A DNA stretch of 64,000 nt from Inquilinus sp052078665 (GCF_052078665.1 NZ_JBQJIK010000021.1:36007-100006), one strand, 5' to 3'. Shown: positions 46,539 through 56,083, numbered from the stretch's first letter. The notes: generated by a model not told the origin, from the sequence alone. Program-made: numbers and translations.

Positions 46539-47447
46539 TTAGCTTCTCGCCGGCAGTGCCAGGGCGGTCTTGCTCTCCTCTTCGAAATTCACCCAGCCGC
46601 GGAGGCCCTGCATCCCGACGAACAGCTTCTGCGCCCGCGACGCGGTACCGCGCGGCAGGTAGCCGTCCTTCAGCTTGCACTTGAACGAGATCTCGGCCAC
46701 CCGGGGGGCGGCGGTCTCGGCCTCGAAATACCAGAGCGTCAGGGCAAACTTGGCCGTGACGCCGTCGCCGAGATCGACTTCCGCATCCTTGAACACCAGT
46801 TCGCTGATGGTCGGCCCCGGACGCAGCGCAGCGTCCGACCGGATCTCGTCCACGGAGGTCAGCACCAGATTGCCGAGCAGCGTCGGATGGAGCTCCAGGA
46901 CGTCACCCAGGCAATTGATGGCAGGGCCGTCCGGCACCGGTTGCGTCGTCGAAACGGAAAATCGGCTGCGCATGGAGCGAGGCTCGGCGACTGCGATGCT
47001 GCGGTCCCCGGATGGCTGCGTCACCGAGACCTGAAGCGGCGCGATATCCTCTTCGAACTCCGTGTCGAAACCCGGTTGAGATCCCGGCAGGGCCGTGTCC
47101 GCGGCAACGAACAGATCGGTGGTTCGCAGCTTCAGGGTCAGCTCCGGCTTCGCCGCCTCGTTCCCGTCCTCATCGATGTCGACGCGCTCCCGCAGAATGT
47201 AATCAGCGCGGTTCAGAAGATGACTGCCGGTATCCCGGAACATGATTGTCCGGCGTTTTGCCGGGTCGAAGCCCCTTCCGTGCCGGGATTTTCCGTCCTT
47301 TTTCTTGTCCAGGTGATCTCGGACGATCGACTCGATCTGGACATTCCAAAACTGATTGGCCTTCTCCAGCGACATCTCGCCGGCGAAGCAATCGGGTTTG
47401 AGCAGCAGCTTATACTCCCTTGCTTTCAGGGGAGTGCATCGGTTCAT
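46539..47447 (-). CDS. CYTH-like (triphosphate tunnel) domain protein, putative
   Basis: A 302-aa cytoplasmic protein that I assign tentatively. The N-terminus REYKLLLKPDC has the spaced Glu/Lys seen at the start of CYTH domains. The part RRTIMFRDTGSHLLNRADY then ILRERVD and PELTLKLRTTDLF follows the CYTH pattern yfDT-x-L-x-LRxR-x-TLK, and later AEISFKCKL could supply another tunnel strand. Such domains bind triphosphates or polyphosphate. It is 62 bp downstream of the lysozyme-like gene on the same strand, so both may be one unit. No close family name is certain. Confidence 0.6.
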   Translation of the reverse strand: MNRCTPLKAREYKLLLKPDCFAGEMSLEKANQFWNVQIESIVRDHLDKKKDGKSRHGRGFDPAKRRTIMFRDTGSHLLNRADYILRERVDIDEDGNEAAKPELTLKLRTTDLFVAADTALPGSQPGFDTEFEEDIAPLQVSVTQPSGDRSIAVAEPRSMRSRFSVSTTQPVPDGPAINCLGDVLELHPTLLGNLVLTSVDEIRSDAALRPGPTISELVFKDAEVDLGDGVTAKFALTLWYFEAETAAPRVAEISFKCKLKDGYLPRGTASRAQKLFVGMQGLRGWVNFEEESKTALALPARS

Positions 47448-47509
47448 GAAATGCCTCCAATATCAATAAAGCCGACCCCTGGCCGGCGCTATGGTCCGGG
47501 TGAGGCGGC

Positions 47510-48169
47510 CTAGGTGCGAAAGTTCGAGGGGACGATCTTCTTGTCCATGTACTCGTTCAGCCAGAGGCGGTAGGCGGCCGATGTCTTGCCGCCGGCCTTC
47601 GTGATGTACTTGTCGGCAGCGGCGGCGCCGACCTGGCCGACCAGCTTGGCGCGGGTGTAGGTCTTCGAGCCGTTCAGGAACCCGGTCGCACCGGCCGCCC
47701 CCTCGTGATGGGCGAGATACATGTACCGGGCCCGCTGGTCGTCCGTCAGGCTCTTCGGCAGGACGCCGGCCTTGTCCAGCGTCTTGAGATTGTCGACACC
47801 GTACTCGGCCGCCGAGACGATCGACAGCAACGGATCGAAGCGCAGCTTCAGCAGGTCGGCCTTCTTGCCGGCGGCGATCTTGTTGGCGGCGGTGATCAGG
47901 CCGGCCGCCTTGCCGTGCGTGTTGAGGAGGTGGGCAGGGTTCCTGGCGTGGCCTGCCCAGGTGTTTTCCAGGAACTGGGTCATGCCGCCGGCCTTCGATG
48001 TCGGATTGTAGGAGTCCTGGTCCCACTGGCCCTTGTTGGCTCCCGAACCGATCTTGGCCGCTTCGGCGTCGATCAGCGCCGCGATCGCCGAGCCGTCGAT
48101 GCCGGTGGCCTTCTCCGCGGCCTGGATTTCGCCGCGATAGACATCGTTCTTGCCGAGCTTGAGTGCCAT
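47510..48169 (-). CDS. Lysozyme/transglycosylase-like protein
   Basis: A 219-aa protein with a goose-type/SLT-like core. The segment IAALIDAEAAKI (putative catalytic Glu near residue 35), then WDQDSYNPTSKAGGMTQFLE and NTWAGHA matches the E...N-P-x-x-x-G-x-x-x-Q-F-x-x-x-T-W layout of lytic transglycosylases. The later YMYLAHHEGAAGATGFLNG repeats the HHEGxxG theme of related phage-type lysins. There is no signal peptide, so export would need another route, as in phage or secretion-system lysins. I chose the ATG at 48169 because GAGGAA lies seven bases upstream; 48184 is the alternative. It precedes the CYTH-like gene. Confidence 0.7.
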   Translation of the reverse strand: MALKLGKNDVYRGEIQAAEKATGIDGSAIAALIDAEAAKIGSGANKGQWDQDSYNPTSKAGGMTQFLENTWAGHARNPAHLLNTHGKAAGLITAANKIAAGKKADLLKLRFDPLLSIVSAAEYGVDNLKTLDKAGVLPKSLTDDQRARYMYLAHHEGAAGATGFLNGSKTYTRAKLVGQVGAAAADKYITKAGGKTSAAYRLWLNEYMDKKIVPSNFRT

Positions 48170-48629
48170 GCTGAAATTCCTCATCGAAATAAAGAGCAGT
48201 ATTGGATTTGGTCGCGTTCTTGACTTCCAAGGCCGTGGCGACGATGCGGCACGCCTCCTCTAGGAAAATTTGTGCTCGAAAAAGCCGAAACAGTAAAAAG
48301 CCGACGGTATCGCAATAGGCCGAGCGCGAACGCCGGGAGATATAGTGCCAGAATAGTGTCGGTTGGGCAACGCCACCCGGTTGACGGGAGCCGGCGCCGC
48401 CGGCGGACGTTGCCCGTCCGCTCGCGTCGCGATGCATTCGCAGAAAATTTTGCGCGAATTATGAAAATGGATATCGCCGGAATCAGGTGATAGCCTTCAG
48501 TTCTTTTCGAGATCCAAGCATTCGGTTGTTGAGACCGATTCCTATTCTGATTTCCGCCAGTGATCGGCAAGCCACCGGCAAATGATGTGGTGCGTTATGC
48601 AAAAATCAGTCGAACCAGCGGATTGGGGC
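48170..48629. other. Divergent, AT-richer intergenic region
   Basis: About 460 bp separate the lysozyme-like gene (minus) from the cytochrome gene (plus). It has several A/T-rich runs (near 48265-48310 and 48430-48480) that break with the GC-rich context, fitting promoters or recent transfer. I see no gene or clear repeat here. Confidence 0.45.
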
Positions 48630-51599
48630 ATGGCGCGGCGGCATAAGGCCCTGCGCCGGGGCTGGGCCGGTCTTCTCATCGCCGCCGGCACCATGCTGTT
48701 CGCCACCCTGGGCGTCGCCGACCCGGCCCGCTGCACCGCCGAGCAGGCCCAGCCGCTGGTCCCGACGGACCCGGCGCTGTGCCAGAGCCTGATCGCCGCC
48801 GTGCGCGACCCGTCGGCCCTGCCGCTCAACCAGTACGAGGACAAGCTCAACCAGTTCTTCGGCAATTACTGCCATCGCGACACCGCCTCCGGCTGGCGCC
48901 GCGACAAACATGTCCGCGACGCCGGCCCCTTCACCGCGGCCCTGGCGGCGGGCGCCTGGCAGGGCACCGGCTTCGGCACCCATACCCCGGTGGTGATCTG
49001 GTACTCGCCCGACATGGCCGACTGGCTGGTCAAATACCGCTCCGGCGAGGATGCCGGGTCGAACCCGCCGCCACCGGTGCCGGACGGGGCGATCATGGTC
49101 AAGGAGATGTTCCCGTACCCGGCCGCCGCCTGCGCCGATGTCGACCCGCTCAAGCTGCTCCCGACCTCCGGCGCCGCGGTCATGATCCGCGACGGCAAGG
49201 CCTCGCATGACGGCTGGTTCTGGGGCTGGTACGGCTTCGGGCCGAACGGCGGCTGGTCGCCCGACTGGCCGCCCAGCCCGAACAACCTCCTGGGCAATAT
49301 GGGGTTCGCCCAGTACTGCATGAACTGTCACGCCTCGGCCAAGGACAACCTGACCTTCGCCTCGCCGCGCAACATCGAGGGCGAGCCCGGGCGGCCGCTG
49401 GTCTATCTCAGCCAGTCCTGGTTCTCGGCGCCGTCGCCGCCGGCCCATCACCGCGCCGTCACGCTGCCGCCGGACGAGGTGAAGCGGCTGGGCGAGCCGC
49501 TGTACCAGGCCGACCAGGCGGTCGACCAGGCCTTGCGCGCCTATCTGCTGCAGATGCCGACCTGGGACACGGTCACCAACATGCCGTCGGCGACCTACGA
49601 CAACACCTGGGTCGGCGCCGGCGGCCCGCGCCCGGCGGACCAGTTCGTCACCTCCACCCAGTGTCTCGGCTGCCACGACGCCGGCAGCACCGGGCTGCAA
49701 TTCGACATGACCGTGCCGAACCCGCATGGCGACAACCTGATCAACCTGTCGCCCTACGGCACCTGGCGCAGCTCGCCGATGGGGCTGGCCGGGCGCGACC
49801 CGTTCTTCTTCGCCCAGCTGGCCAGCGAGATCCAGACCTTCCATCCGGACTCGAAGGGCGTGGTCGAGGACACCTGCCTCGGCTGCCATGGCATCCAGGG
49901 CCAGCGGCAGCTCCACATCGACCGCTTCGCCCAGGCCGACGAGTGCGCGCCCTTCACCCGCGACATGGTGAACGCGGTGCCGTGGCCGGTCGCCGACGAA
50001 TTCGCGAAATACGGCGCGCTCGCCCGCGACGGCATCTCCTGCACCTCGTGCCACCGCATGGCGCTGGGCCCCGCCGCCGCCGGCGTCGCCGACGCGCCGG
50101 AGAATGCCTGCATCGCCCAGCGGCAGGAGTTCCTGAACCCGCACAACACCGGCTTCGCCCGCACCTTCACCGGCAGCTTCTTTGTCGGCGCGCCCGACAC
50201 GCTGATCGGCCCGTTCGACAAGCCGCAGGTGAAGCCGATGCAGGCGGCGCTCGGCATCACGCCGGAGCACAACGCGACGATCACCACCTCCGAAATCTGC
50301 GGCACCTGCCACACCGTGCATCTGCCGGTGCTGCAGGACGGCAACGTCGTCACCCGTATCTACGAGCAGACGACCTATCCGGAATGGGCGTTCAGCGCCT
50401 ATCGCACCGGCACCTCGCCCGACGGCCCGCTGCCGCTGGGGCCGGGCAGCCTGGCCCAGTCCTGCCAGGGCTGCCACATGCCGTCGAAGTCTGCGGACGG
50501 CACGCCGGTGCGCAGCAAGATCGCCAGCATCCAGGAATACAGCAATTTCCCGGAGGCCGAGAACAACCTGGGGCCGGAGGACATCGACCTGCCCGTCCGC
50601 GACGGCTTCGCCGCCCACACCCTGGTCGGGCTGAACGTCTTCCTGATCAAGATCGCGCAGCAATTCCCCGACGTGCTCGGCATCCCCACCCCGGACCCGA
50701 TGATGGGCACCCGCGGCGTCGACCCGCTGGTGCGGACCGAGCAGGCGATGCTCGACCTCGCCAGCACCGGCACCGCCGAGGTGGCCGTGACCGGTCTCTC
50801 GACCGCCGGCGGCACGCTGCAGGCGACGGTGACGGTGCGCAGCGAGACCGGCCACAAGCTGCCCTCCGGCGTCGGCTTCCGCCGCGCCTTCGTGGAGTTC
50901 CAGGTGCTGGACCAACTCGGCAACACGCTCTGGGCCTCCGGCCGCACCAATGCGGCCGGCGCCCTGGTCGACCAGTCCGGCCAGGCGCTCGACGGCGAGT
51001 ACTGGTGGATGGACGACTGCTCGTCCCGCATCCAGCCGCTGGCGCGGCTGCACCAGCCGCACTACCAGCGCATCACCGGCCAGGACCAGGCCCAGATCTA
51101 TCAGGAGCTGGTGTCGACCCCGCCGCCGGACGCCACGGCCGCGATGTGCGGGCCGGGCACGGAGGCGCAGGGCATGCTGACCACCAGCTTCCTGTCGATC
51201 TGCAACACGGTGAAGGACAACCGCATCCTGCCGCACGGCTATCTGCCGCTGGCCGACCGCACCGAGATCGCCAAGGCCCTGGGCGCGACCGAGGACCTGG
51301 CCAAGGAATCCGGCCCGACCGCCGTCGACGACGACCCCGATTACGTCACCGGCGGCGGCGACAGCCTGGTGTACGAGGTCCCGCTCGCCGACCTTCCGGC
51401 CGGCAGCCGGCCGGCGTCCGTCCAGGCCATGCTGTACTACCAGGCGACGCCGCCCTTCTACCTGCAGGACCGCTTCTGCACGGCCAAGGGCGAGGACCCG
51501 GAGCGGCTGAAGTTCCTGGTCGGCCACCTCAACATCGACGGCACCCAGCTCGCCGGCTGGAAGCTGCAGGTCTCCAGCGGCCAGATGGCGGTGCCCTGA
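48630..51599 (+). CDS. Large multihaem (six CXXCH) c-type cytochrome
   Basis: An exported cytochrome of about 989 aa. The N-terminal signal is ARRHKALRRGWAGLLIAAGT onward to about residue 34. Six haem-binding sites are visible: CMNCH (about 230), CLGCH (344), CLGCH (415), CTSCH (471), CGTCH (557) and CQGCH (611). The C-terminal third (from about 700) has no CXXCH and looks like a beta-rich domain with GHKLPSGVGFRRAFVEFQVL, a block found in cytochrome c554-like proteins. It probably transfers electrons in the periplasm. It is alone, without maturation or partner genes nearby. Starts at 48582 or 48597 are possible. Confidence 0.85.
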   Translation: MARRHKALRRGWAGLLIAAGTMLFATLGVADPARCTAEQAQPLVPTDPALCQSLIAAVRDPSALPLNQYEDKLNQFFGNYCHRDTASGWRRDKHVRDAGPFTAALAAGAWQGTGFGTHTPVVIWYSPDMADWLVKYRSGEDAGSNPPPPVPDGAIMVKEMFPYPAAACADVDPLKLLPTSGAAVMIRDGKASHDGWFWGWYGFGPNGGWSPDWPPSPNNLLGNMGFAQYCMNCHASAKDNLTFASPRNIEGEPGRPLVYLSQSWFSAPSPPAHHRAVTLPPDEVKRLGEPLYQADQAVDQALRAYLLQMPTWDTVTNMPSATYDNTWVGAGGPRPADQFVTSTQCLGCHDAGSTGLQFDMTVPNPHGDNLINLSPYGTWRSSPMGLAGRDPFFFAQLASEIQTFHPDSKGVVEDTCLGCHGIQGQRQLHIDRFAQADECAPFTRDMVNAVPWPVADEFAKYGALARDGISCTSCHRMALGPAAAGVADAPENACIAQRQEFLNPHNTGFARTFTGSFFVGAPDTLIGPFDKPQVKPMQAALGITPEHNATITTSEICGTCHTVHLPVLQDGNVVTRIYEQTTYPEWAFSAYRTGTSPDGPLPLGPGSLAQSCQGCHMPSKSADGTPVRSKIASIQEYSNFPEAENNLGPEDIDLPVRDGFAAHTLVGLNVFLIKIAQQFPDVLGIPTPDPMMGTRGVDPLVRTEQAMLDLASTGTAEVAVTGLSTAGGTLQATVTVRSETGHKLPSGVGFRRAFVEFQVLDQLGNTLWASGRTNAAGALVDQSGQALDGEYWWMDDCSSRIQPLARLHQPHYQRITGQDQAQIYQELVSTPPPDATAAMCGPGTEAQGMLTTSFLSICNTVKDNRILPHGYLPLADRTEIAKALGATEDLAKESGPTAVDDDPDYVTGGGDSLVYEVPLADLPAGSRPASVQAMLYYQATPPFYLQDRFCTAKGEDPERLKFLVGHLNIDGTQLAGWKLQVSSGQMAVP

Positions 51600-51662
51600 G
51601 GCCGAGGAGGACGGTCCGGATTCCGGACCGCCCGCGCCGGCCGGCCGTGCTAGGGTGCCGGC

Positions 51663-52328
51663 ATGGCGGGATACGGTCAGTTCTGTGCGGTGGCGCGCGC
51701 CCATGAGGTGCTGGGCGGGCGCTGGACGCTCTTGGTGGTGCGCGAGCTCTTGTGCGGCAGCCGGCGCTTCAACGACGTCCGCCGCGGCATCCCACGGATC
51801 TCGCGCACCATGCTGTCGGAGCGGCTGCAGGAACTCGCCGCGATCGGCGCGGTCGAACGGATCGAGCCCGGGCCCGAATACGTCCTCACCGAGGCGGGGC
51901 GGGAGCTGGCGGGGCTGGTCGGCGCGCTCGGCCATTGGGGCCAGCGCTGGCTGCCGCGGCGGCCGGAGGCGGAGGATCTCGACCTCGAGCCGCTGCTGGT
52001 CGACCTGCGCCGGCGGGTCGATTTCGAGGCGCTGCCCCGCGACCCGCTGGTGGTGCGCTTCGAGATCCGCGGCCACCCACAGCACTTCCTGCTGCTGACG
52101 CCGGCCGAGGCGTCGCTGTGCACGCACAATCCGGGCTTCCCGGAGCCGCTCTGCGTCCAGGGGCCGCTCGCCGCCCTGGTCGCCTGGTGGCGCGGCGATG
52201 CCGGCTTCGCCGAGGCCCGGCGGATGGGCCTCGCGGTGCAGGGGCCGCGGGTCCTGGCGCGCGCCTTCCCGGGCTGGTTCCTGCGCTACCAGCTGGCCGG
52301 CATCGCCCCGGCGGCCGTGCCGTCATGA
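51663..52328 (+). CDS. HxlR-family transcriptional regulator with C-terminal extension
   Basis: A 221-aa regulator. The HxlR winged HTH is at residues about 7-95: ARAHEVLGGRWTLLVVRELL, GSRRFNDVRRGIPRISRTML and ERLQELAAIGAVER. The extra C-terminal part (about 115-221, with VRFEIRGHPQHFLLLTPAEA and CVQGPLAALVAWWRGDA) resembles a SCP2-like lipid or small-molecule sensor domain. Its stop overlaps the start of the methyltransferase gene (ATGA), so they form a unit and the regulator may respond to the substrate of that enzyme (inference). Confidence 0.88.
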   Translation: MAGYGQFCAVARAHEVLGGRWTLLVVRELLCGSRRFNDVRRGIPRISRTMLSERLQELAAIGAVERIEPGPEYVLTEAGRELAGLVGALGHWGQRWLPRRPEAEDLDLEPLLVDLRRRVDFEALPRDPLVVRFEIRGHPQHFLLLTPAEASLCTHNPGFPEPLCVQGPLAALVAWWRGDAGFAEARRMGLAVQGPRVLARAFPGWFLRYQLAGIAPAAVPS

Positions 52329-52960
52329 GCACGGCGAGCGACGCCCGTTTCTGGGACCGGACGTCACGGCGCTATGCCAAGGGTGCGATTGCGGACCAAG
52401 CCGGATATGACCGCACGCTGGACCGCACCCGCGCTCTGCTGGGATCGAGCGACCGGGTGCTGGAGCTGGGCTGCGGCACGGGCACGACGGCGCTCCGGCT
52501 TGCCGGCGCCGTGCAACGCTATCTCGCGACCGACATCTCCGCCGGAATGATCGCGATCGCCGAGGAGAAGCACGCCGCCGACCCGATCCCGGCGCTGTCC
52601 TTCCGCACCGCGACCGCGGAGGCGCTGGACCCCGGGATCGGGCCGTTCGACGCCGTCCTGGGGTTCAACTATCTCCATCTGGTCCGCGACCTGCCCGGCA
52701 CGCTGCGCCGCATCCATGCCCTGCTCGCGGCGGAAGGCTTGTTCATCTCCAAGACGCCCTGCGTCGGGGACATGAACCCGCTCATCCGGCTGGTGTTGCC
52801 GGCGATGCGCGCGGTCGGCAAGGCACCCTATGCCGGCGTCTTCCGGGCGGCGGCGCTGAGCCGGCTGATCGGGGCCGCCGGCTTCGACATCCTCGCCGTT
52901 GAAAGCCACGCCACCAAGGGCGACGACGGCCGCCCCTACATCGTGGCGCGCAAGCGATGA
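52325..52960 (+). CDS. Class I SAM-dependent methyltransferase
   Basis: A 211-aa small-molecule methyltransferase. The start is FWDRTSRRYAKGAIADQAGY, followed by motif I VLELGCGTGTTALRLAGAV (about residues 44-62), the acidic YLATDISAGMIAIAEEK, motif II PFDAVLGFNYLHLVRDLPGT and motif III LAAEGLFISKTPCVGDMNP. This resembles the UbiE/arsenite or menaquinone-type group, but no Cys-triad for arsenite is present. It is translationally coupled to the HxlR regulator. Confidence 0.86.
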   Translation: MSTASDARFWDRTSRRYAKGAIADQAGYDRTLDRTRALLGSSDRVLELGCGTGTTALRLAGAVQRYLATDISAGMIAIAEEKHAADPIPALSFRTATAEALDPGIGPFDAVLGFNYLHLVRDLPGTLRRIHALLAAEGLFISKTPCVGDMNPLIRLVLPAMRAVGKAPYAGVFRAAALSRLIGAAGFDILAVESHATKGDDGRPYIVARKR

Positions 52961-53048
52961 CGTGAACGGCGGTCCGGATTCCGGACCCCACGCGCAGCCG
53001 CTGCCGCGCCAGAACTCCCGTCGACATCCTCGCAACCGGAGCCGACCC

Positions 53049-53639
53049 ATGCCCATCGATGCGCTGCTGGCGCTGTGCCTCTTCGCCTTCGTGACCTCGA
53101 TCACGCCGGGGCCGAGCAACCTGATGCTGCTCGCCTCCGGTGCCAATTTCGGCCTCCGGCGCACCCTGCCGCAGGTGGCCGGCATCACCCTCGGCTTCAC
53201 CGCGCTGCTGCTGGCGGTCGGGCTCGGCCTCGGCGCCGCGCTGGCGGCCTGGCCGGCGCTGCACACCGGCCTCCGGGTCGCGGGCGCCGCCTATCTGCTC
53301 CATCTCGCCTGGCGCATCGGCCGGTCGCGATCGTTCGGCGCGGGCGGCGAGGCCAGGCCGCTGACCCTGTGGCAGTCGGCCGCCTTCCAATGGGTCAACC
53401 CGAAGGCCTGGGCGGTGGCGGCGACGACCATGGCGGTCTACGCCAGCCCCGAGGCGCCGCTGCTGTCGGTGCTGCCGATCTGCGCCGCCTTCGCCCTGGT
53501 CAACCTGCCCAGCATCCTGGCCTGGGCCGGCTGCGGCCTGGCGCTGCGGCGCCTGCTGTCCGATCCGGCCCGGCTGAGATGGTTCAACCTGGCCATGGCC
53601 GTGCTGCTGGCGGCGACGCTGTGGCCGATGCTGGCGTGA
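53049..53639 (+). CDS. LysE-family amino acid exporter
   Basis: A 196-aa inner-membrane exporter of the LysE/RhtB superfamily with about six spans. The hallmark SITPGPSNLMLLASGANFGL is at residues about 17-36, with GITLGFTALLLAVGLGLGAA after it and the FQWVNPKAWAVAATTMAVY block in the middle. The substrate (an amino acid or derivative) is not identifiable. It is a monocistronic gene convergent with the Tim44-like gene. Confidence 0.92.
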   Translation: MPIDALLALCLFAFVTSITPGPSNLMLLASGANFGLRRTLPQVAGITLGFTALLLAVGLGLGAALAAWPALHTGLRVAGAAYLLHLAWRIGRSRSFGAGGEARPLTLWQSAAFQWVNPKAWAVAATTMAVYASPEAPLLSVLPICAAFALVNLPSILAWAGCGLALRRLLSDPARLRWFNLAMAVLLAATLWPMLA

Positions 53640-53663
53640 GGGGAGCGCCCGCCCCGCCTCGCG

Positions 53664-54647
53664 TCAGGCGGCGGCCTGGACCGCGGACAGCTTCCAGTCG
53701 GCGCGGTTCTGGCGGGCGAAGGTCCAGATCTCGACGGTCTCGGTCGGCTTGTCGGCATCGCCCTCGACGATCCGCCCGGTCGCCCGGTCGCGCGTGGCGT
53801 CGACGCTGGAATACCGCATCGCGACGGTGGCGTAGTCGGTGTCGCCCTCGCGCCAGGATTCGGCCAGGTCGCCCTGCAGCAGGCGGACATCCGACACCTC
53901 GTTCTTCACGCCCCGGGTCGCGTTCTCGCCGAGCTCCTCGGCGAAATACGACATCACCTCCGGGGTGGTGCGGGCGCGCAGGCCGGCGAAATCCTCCGCC
54001 GCATGGGCGGCCTGGATCTCGCCGAGCAGCCGCTCGAAGGCATTGAAGTCCGAACCGTCGAGGCCGACCCCGTCCTTTGGCGCACCGCGTGCGGCACTCT
54101 CCGGCCGCCCCGAACCCGCAAGCCCCGGAACGGGACCGCCGGCGGCCTCGCCGCCCATGGCGGACATCGACGGGCCGGCATAGGCCGGACGGGGCGCGCG
54201 GCTGAAGAAGCGCCGGAACGCCATCACGGCCAGGACGACCAGGCCGATCTGCAGCACCAGCCCCATCAGCCCGGCGGCGCCGCCGAAGCCGTGGCCGAGC
54301 AGCATGCCCACGAGCCCGCCGACCGCCAGGCCGCCGAGGATGCCGCCGAAGCCGCCGAACCGGCCGGGGCTCTGGACGCCCGCCCCCGGCTGCGTTTGAC
54401 CCAACTGGGCCGGGCCCGGCTGGGCCGCCGTCTGCGTGCGCGGCGTCATCGACCGGTCGATCGGCGCCGCGGTGCCGGGTGCGGTGGGGGTGGCGGGCGG
54501 CGCCTGGAAGGTCCGCACGCCGCGGCTGCCGAAGCCGCCCGAATTCACGCGGCGGGCGTCGGCCTGGTCGACGGCGACCAGCAGCACGCCGAGCCCGAGA
54601 ACGAGGCTGGCGACGAGTCTGCCCAGGCGGCTGCGGAAGAGGCTCAT
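53664..54647 (-). CDS. Tim44-like domain membrane protein
   Basis: A 327-aa protein. The N-terminus is a signal/anchor (LVASLVLGLGVLLVAVDQAD, about residues 10-29), then a Pro/Gly-rich linker, a glycine-rich membrane hairpin (FGGFGGILGGLAVGGLVGML; about 100-150) and a C-terminal Tim44-like domain (about 190-325, FNAFERLLGEIQAAHAAEDF onward). In alphaproteobacteria such proteins (TimA-like) are the ancestors of mitochondrial Tim44. I chose the ATG at 54647; 54665 adds six residues. Confidence 0.88.
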   Translation of the reverse strand: MSLFRSRLGRLVASLVLGLGVLLVAVDQADARRVNSGGFGSRGVRTFQAPPATPTAPGTAAPIDRSMTPRTQTAAQPGPAQLGQTQPGAGVQSPGRFGGFGGILGGLAVGGLVGMLLGHGFGGAAGLMGLVLQIGLVVLAVMAFRRFFSRAPRPAYAGPSMSAMGGEAAGGPVPGLAGSGRPESAARGAPKDGVGLDGSDFNAFERLLGEIQAAHAAEDFAGLRARTTPEVMSYFAEELGENATRGVKNEVSDVRLLQGDLAESWREGDTDYATVAMRYSSVDATRDRATGRIVEGDADKPTETVEIWTFARQNRADWKLSAVQAAA

Positions 54648-54880
54648 CTCGGTCTCGCCATCCATGTTGGTCTCGGTGCCCGCGACATATGGGGAGTTTC
54701 GCGCCCGATTTGAGGGGGGGACCGGCCCGCTCGGTCCTCCAATTCCAGGGTTGGCCGCCGCGGCCGTCGGTGACTACACTCGGCGGGCAGCGAGAGGGCA
54801 CGCGTGTCCACCACGAGCCCGCCATGGCCGATCGCGAACGGTCGTCAAATCATTGCTGAGTGCTGGGGGGATTGCGTTTC

Positions 54881-56083
54881 ATGAATAAGACCATCGACCG
54901 ATGCCCGCATTGCGGCGCCTCCGCGCTGGAGGTCCTGGTCGAGATCGAGAAATACAGCTACCTGATCCGCCCGACCGAGTTCGAGAGCATCTGGCGCACG
55001 GTGCCGATGACGGTGGGCCTGTGCCATGGCTGCGGCACCGCGATGCAGCTGCTGCCGCCCGACCGCGAGGCGCTGGACGAGATCTACAGCAAATATTACG
55101 GCTCCTACCCGACCTTCGCCTCGGACCCCGAGATGGACGAGCGCCACCGGGAGTTCCTGGAGTTCCTGGTCGCCGGCGGCCTGCCGATGTCGGGCCATGC
55201 GCTGGAGATCGGCTCCTATGACGGCCGGTTCCTGGCCCGGCTGCAATCGGCCGGCATGACGGTGCAGGGCTGCGACCCGAACGCCGCCGCGGCGGCCGAG
55301 GCCGAGCGCGCCTTCGGGGTCGAGACGACGCTGGAATACTTCACGCCCGACACCTTCCCGGCGGACAGCTTCGACTTCGTCAGTGCCCGCCTGGTGCTGG
55401 AGCACGTCACCGAGCCCGACAGCTTCCTCGGCGGCCTGCAGAAAGTGGTGCGGACCAACGGCCATGTCGCCCTGGAGGTGCCGGATTGCGGCATCGTGAT
55501 GGCGGAGGGCGCGCCGTTCTGGATGTACGAGCACCCGAACTACTTCACCGCGACCTCGCTGCTGCGGGCGATGCGGCGGCACGGCTTCGACGGCACGGTG
55601 ACCTCGCACAAGGGCATCCTGCGCGCCGTCTGCCGCAACACCGGCGAGGCCAGCCTGCCGACCGACGACGTGGCCGTCGACGTCGCCCTGGCGCATGAGT
55701 TCCGCCGGAAGTACCGCGACTATGTCGCGCGCTACGACGCCGTGCTGGCGGAGGTCCGCCGGCAGGGGCTGCCGATGGCGGTCTACGGCATCGGCAACTA
55801 CTTCACCAACCTGCTCAGCTCGACCTCGCTCGACCACTCCGAGATCGTCGCGATCTATGACGGCAATCCGAAGAAATGGGGCCTCGAGATCGAGGGCCTG
55901 GGCCTGCCGATCCAGTCGCCCGACGGCGTCAACGACGGCGGGCCGGGCGTGGTGCTGCTGGCCAGCGCCTCGTACCAGGGCATGCTGGACCGCATCGCGC
56001 CCTATATGGACCGCGGCGGCAAGGCCCTGCTGCCGCTCCCGACCCCGGTGCTGTACCAGCGCTCGGCCGCCGCCGGCGGCTGA
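54881..56083 (+). CDS. Sugar C-methyltransferase-like protein (zinc-finger, Methyltransf_13/14 type)
   Basis: A 400-aa three-part methyltransferase as in NDP-hexose C-methyltransferases. The N-terminal zinc-binding part has RCPHCGASALEVL and GLCHGCGTAMQLL (Cys pairs near residues 8-11 and about 49-52). The SAM domain has ALEIGSYDGRFLARLQSAGM (about 108-127), the acidic GCDPNAAAAAEAE and SFDFVSARLVLEHV. The C-terminal part has MAVYGIGNYFTNLLSSTSL, a Rossmann-like region (about 305-400). It may modify a sugar in a surface polysaccharide or small molecule, but no other sugar gene is adjacent. Its last 86 bases recur as a fragment at 56930. Confidence 0.85.
   Translation: MNKTIDRCPHCGASALEVLVEIEKYSYLIRPTEFESIWRTVPMTVGLCHGCGTAMQLLPPDREALDEIYSKYYGSYPTFASDPEMDERHREFLEFLVAGGLPMSGHALEIGSYDGRFLARLQSAGMTVQGCDPNAAAAAEAERAFGVETTLEYFTPDTFPADSFDFVSARLVLEHVTEPDSFLGGLQKVVRTNGHVALEVPDCGIVMAEGAPFWMYEHPNYFTATSLLRAMRRHGFDGTVTSHKGILRAVCRNTGEASLPTDDVAVDVALAHEFRRKYRDYVARYDAVLAEVRRQGLPMAVYGIGNYFTNLLSSTSLDHSEIVAIYDGNPKKWGLEIEGLGLPIQSPDGVNDGGPGVVLLASASYQGMLDRIAPYMDRGGKALLPLPTPVLYQRSAAAGG

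Noticed and set aside
48606..52127. A 1173-codon minus-strand frame
   Set aside because: It is antisense to the six-haem cytochrome and HxlR genes, with no domain; a by-product of high GC content.
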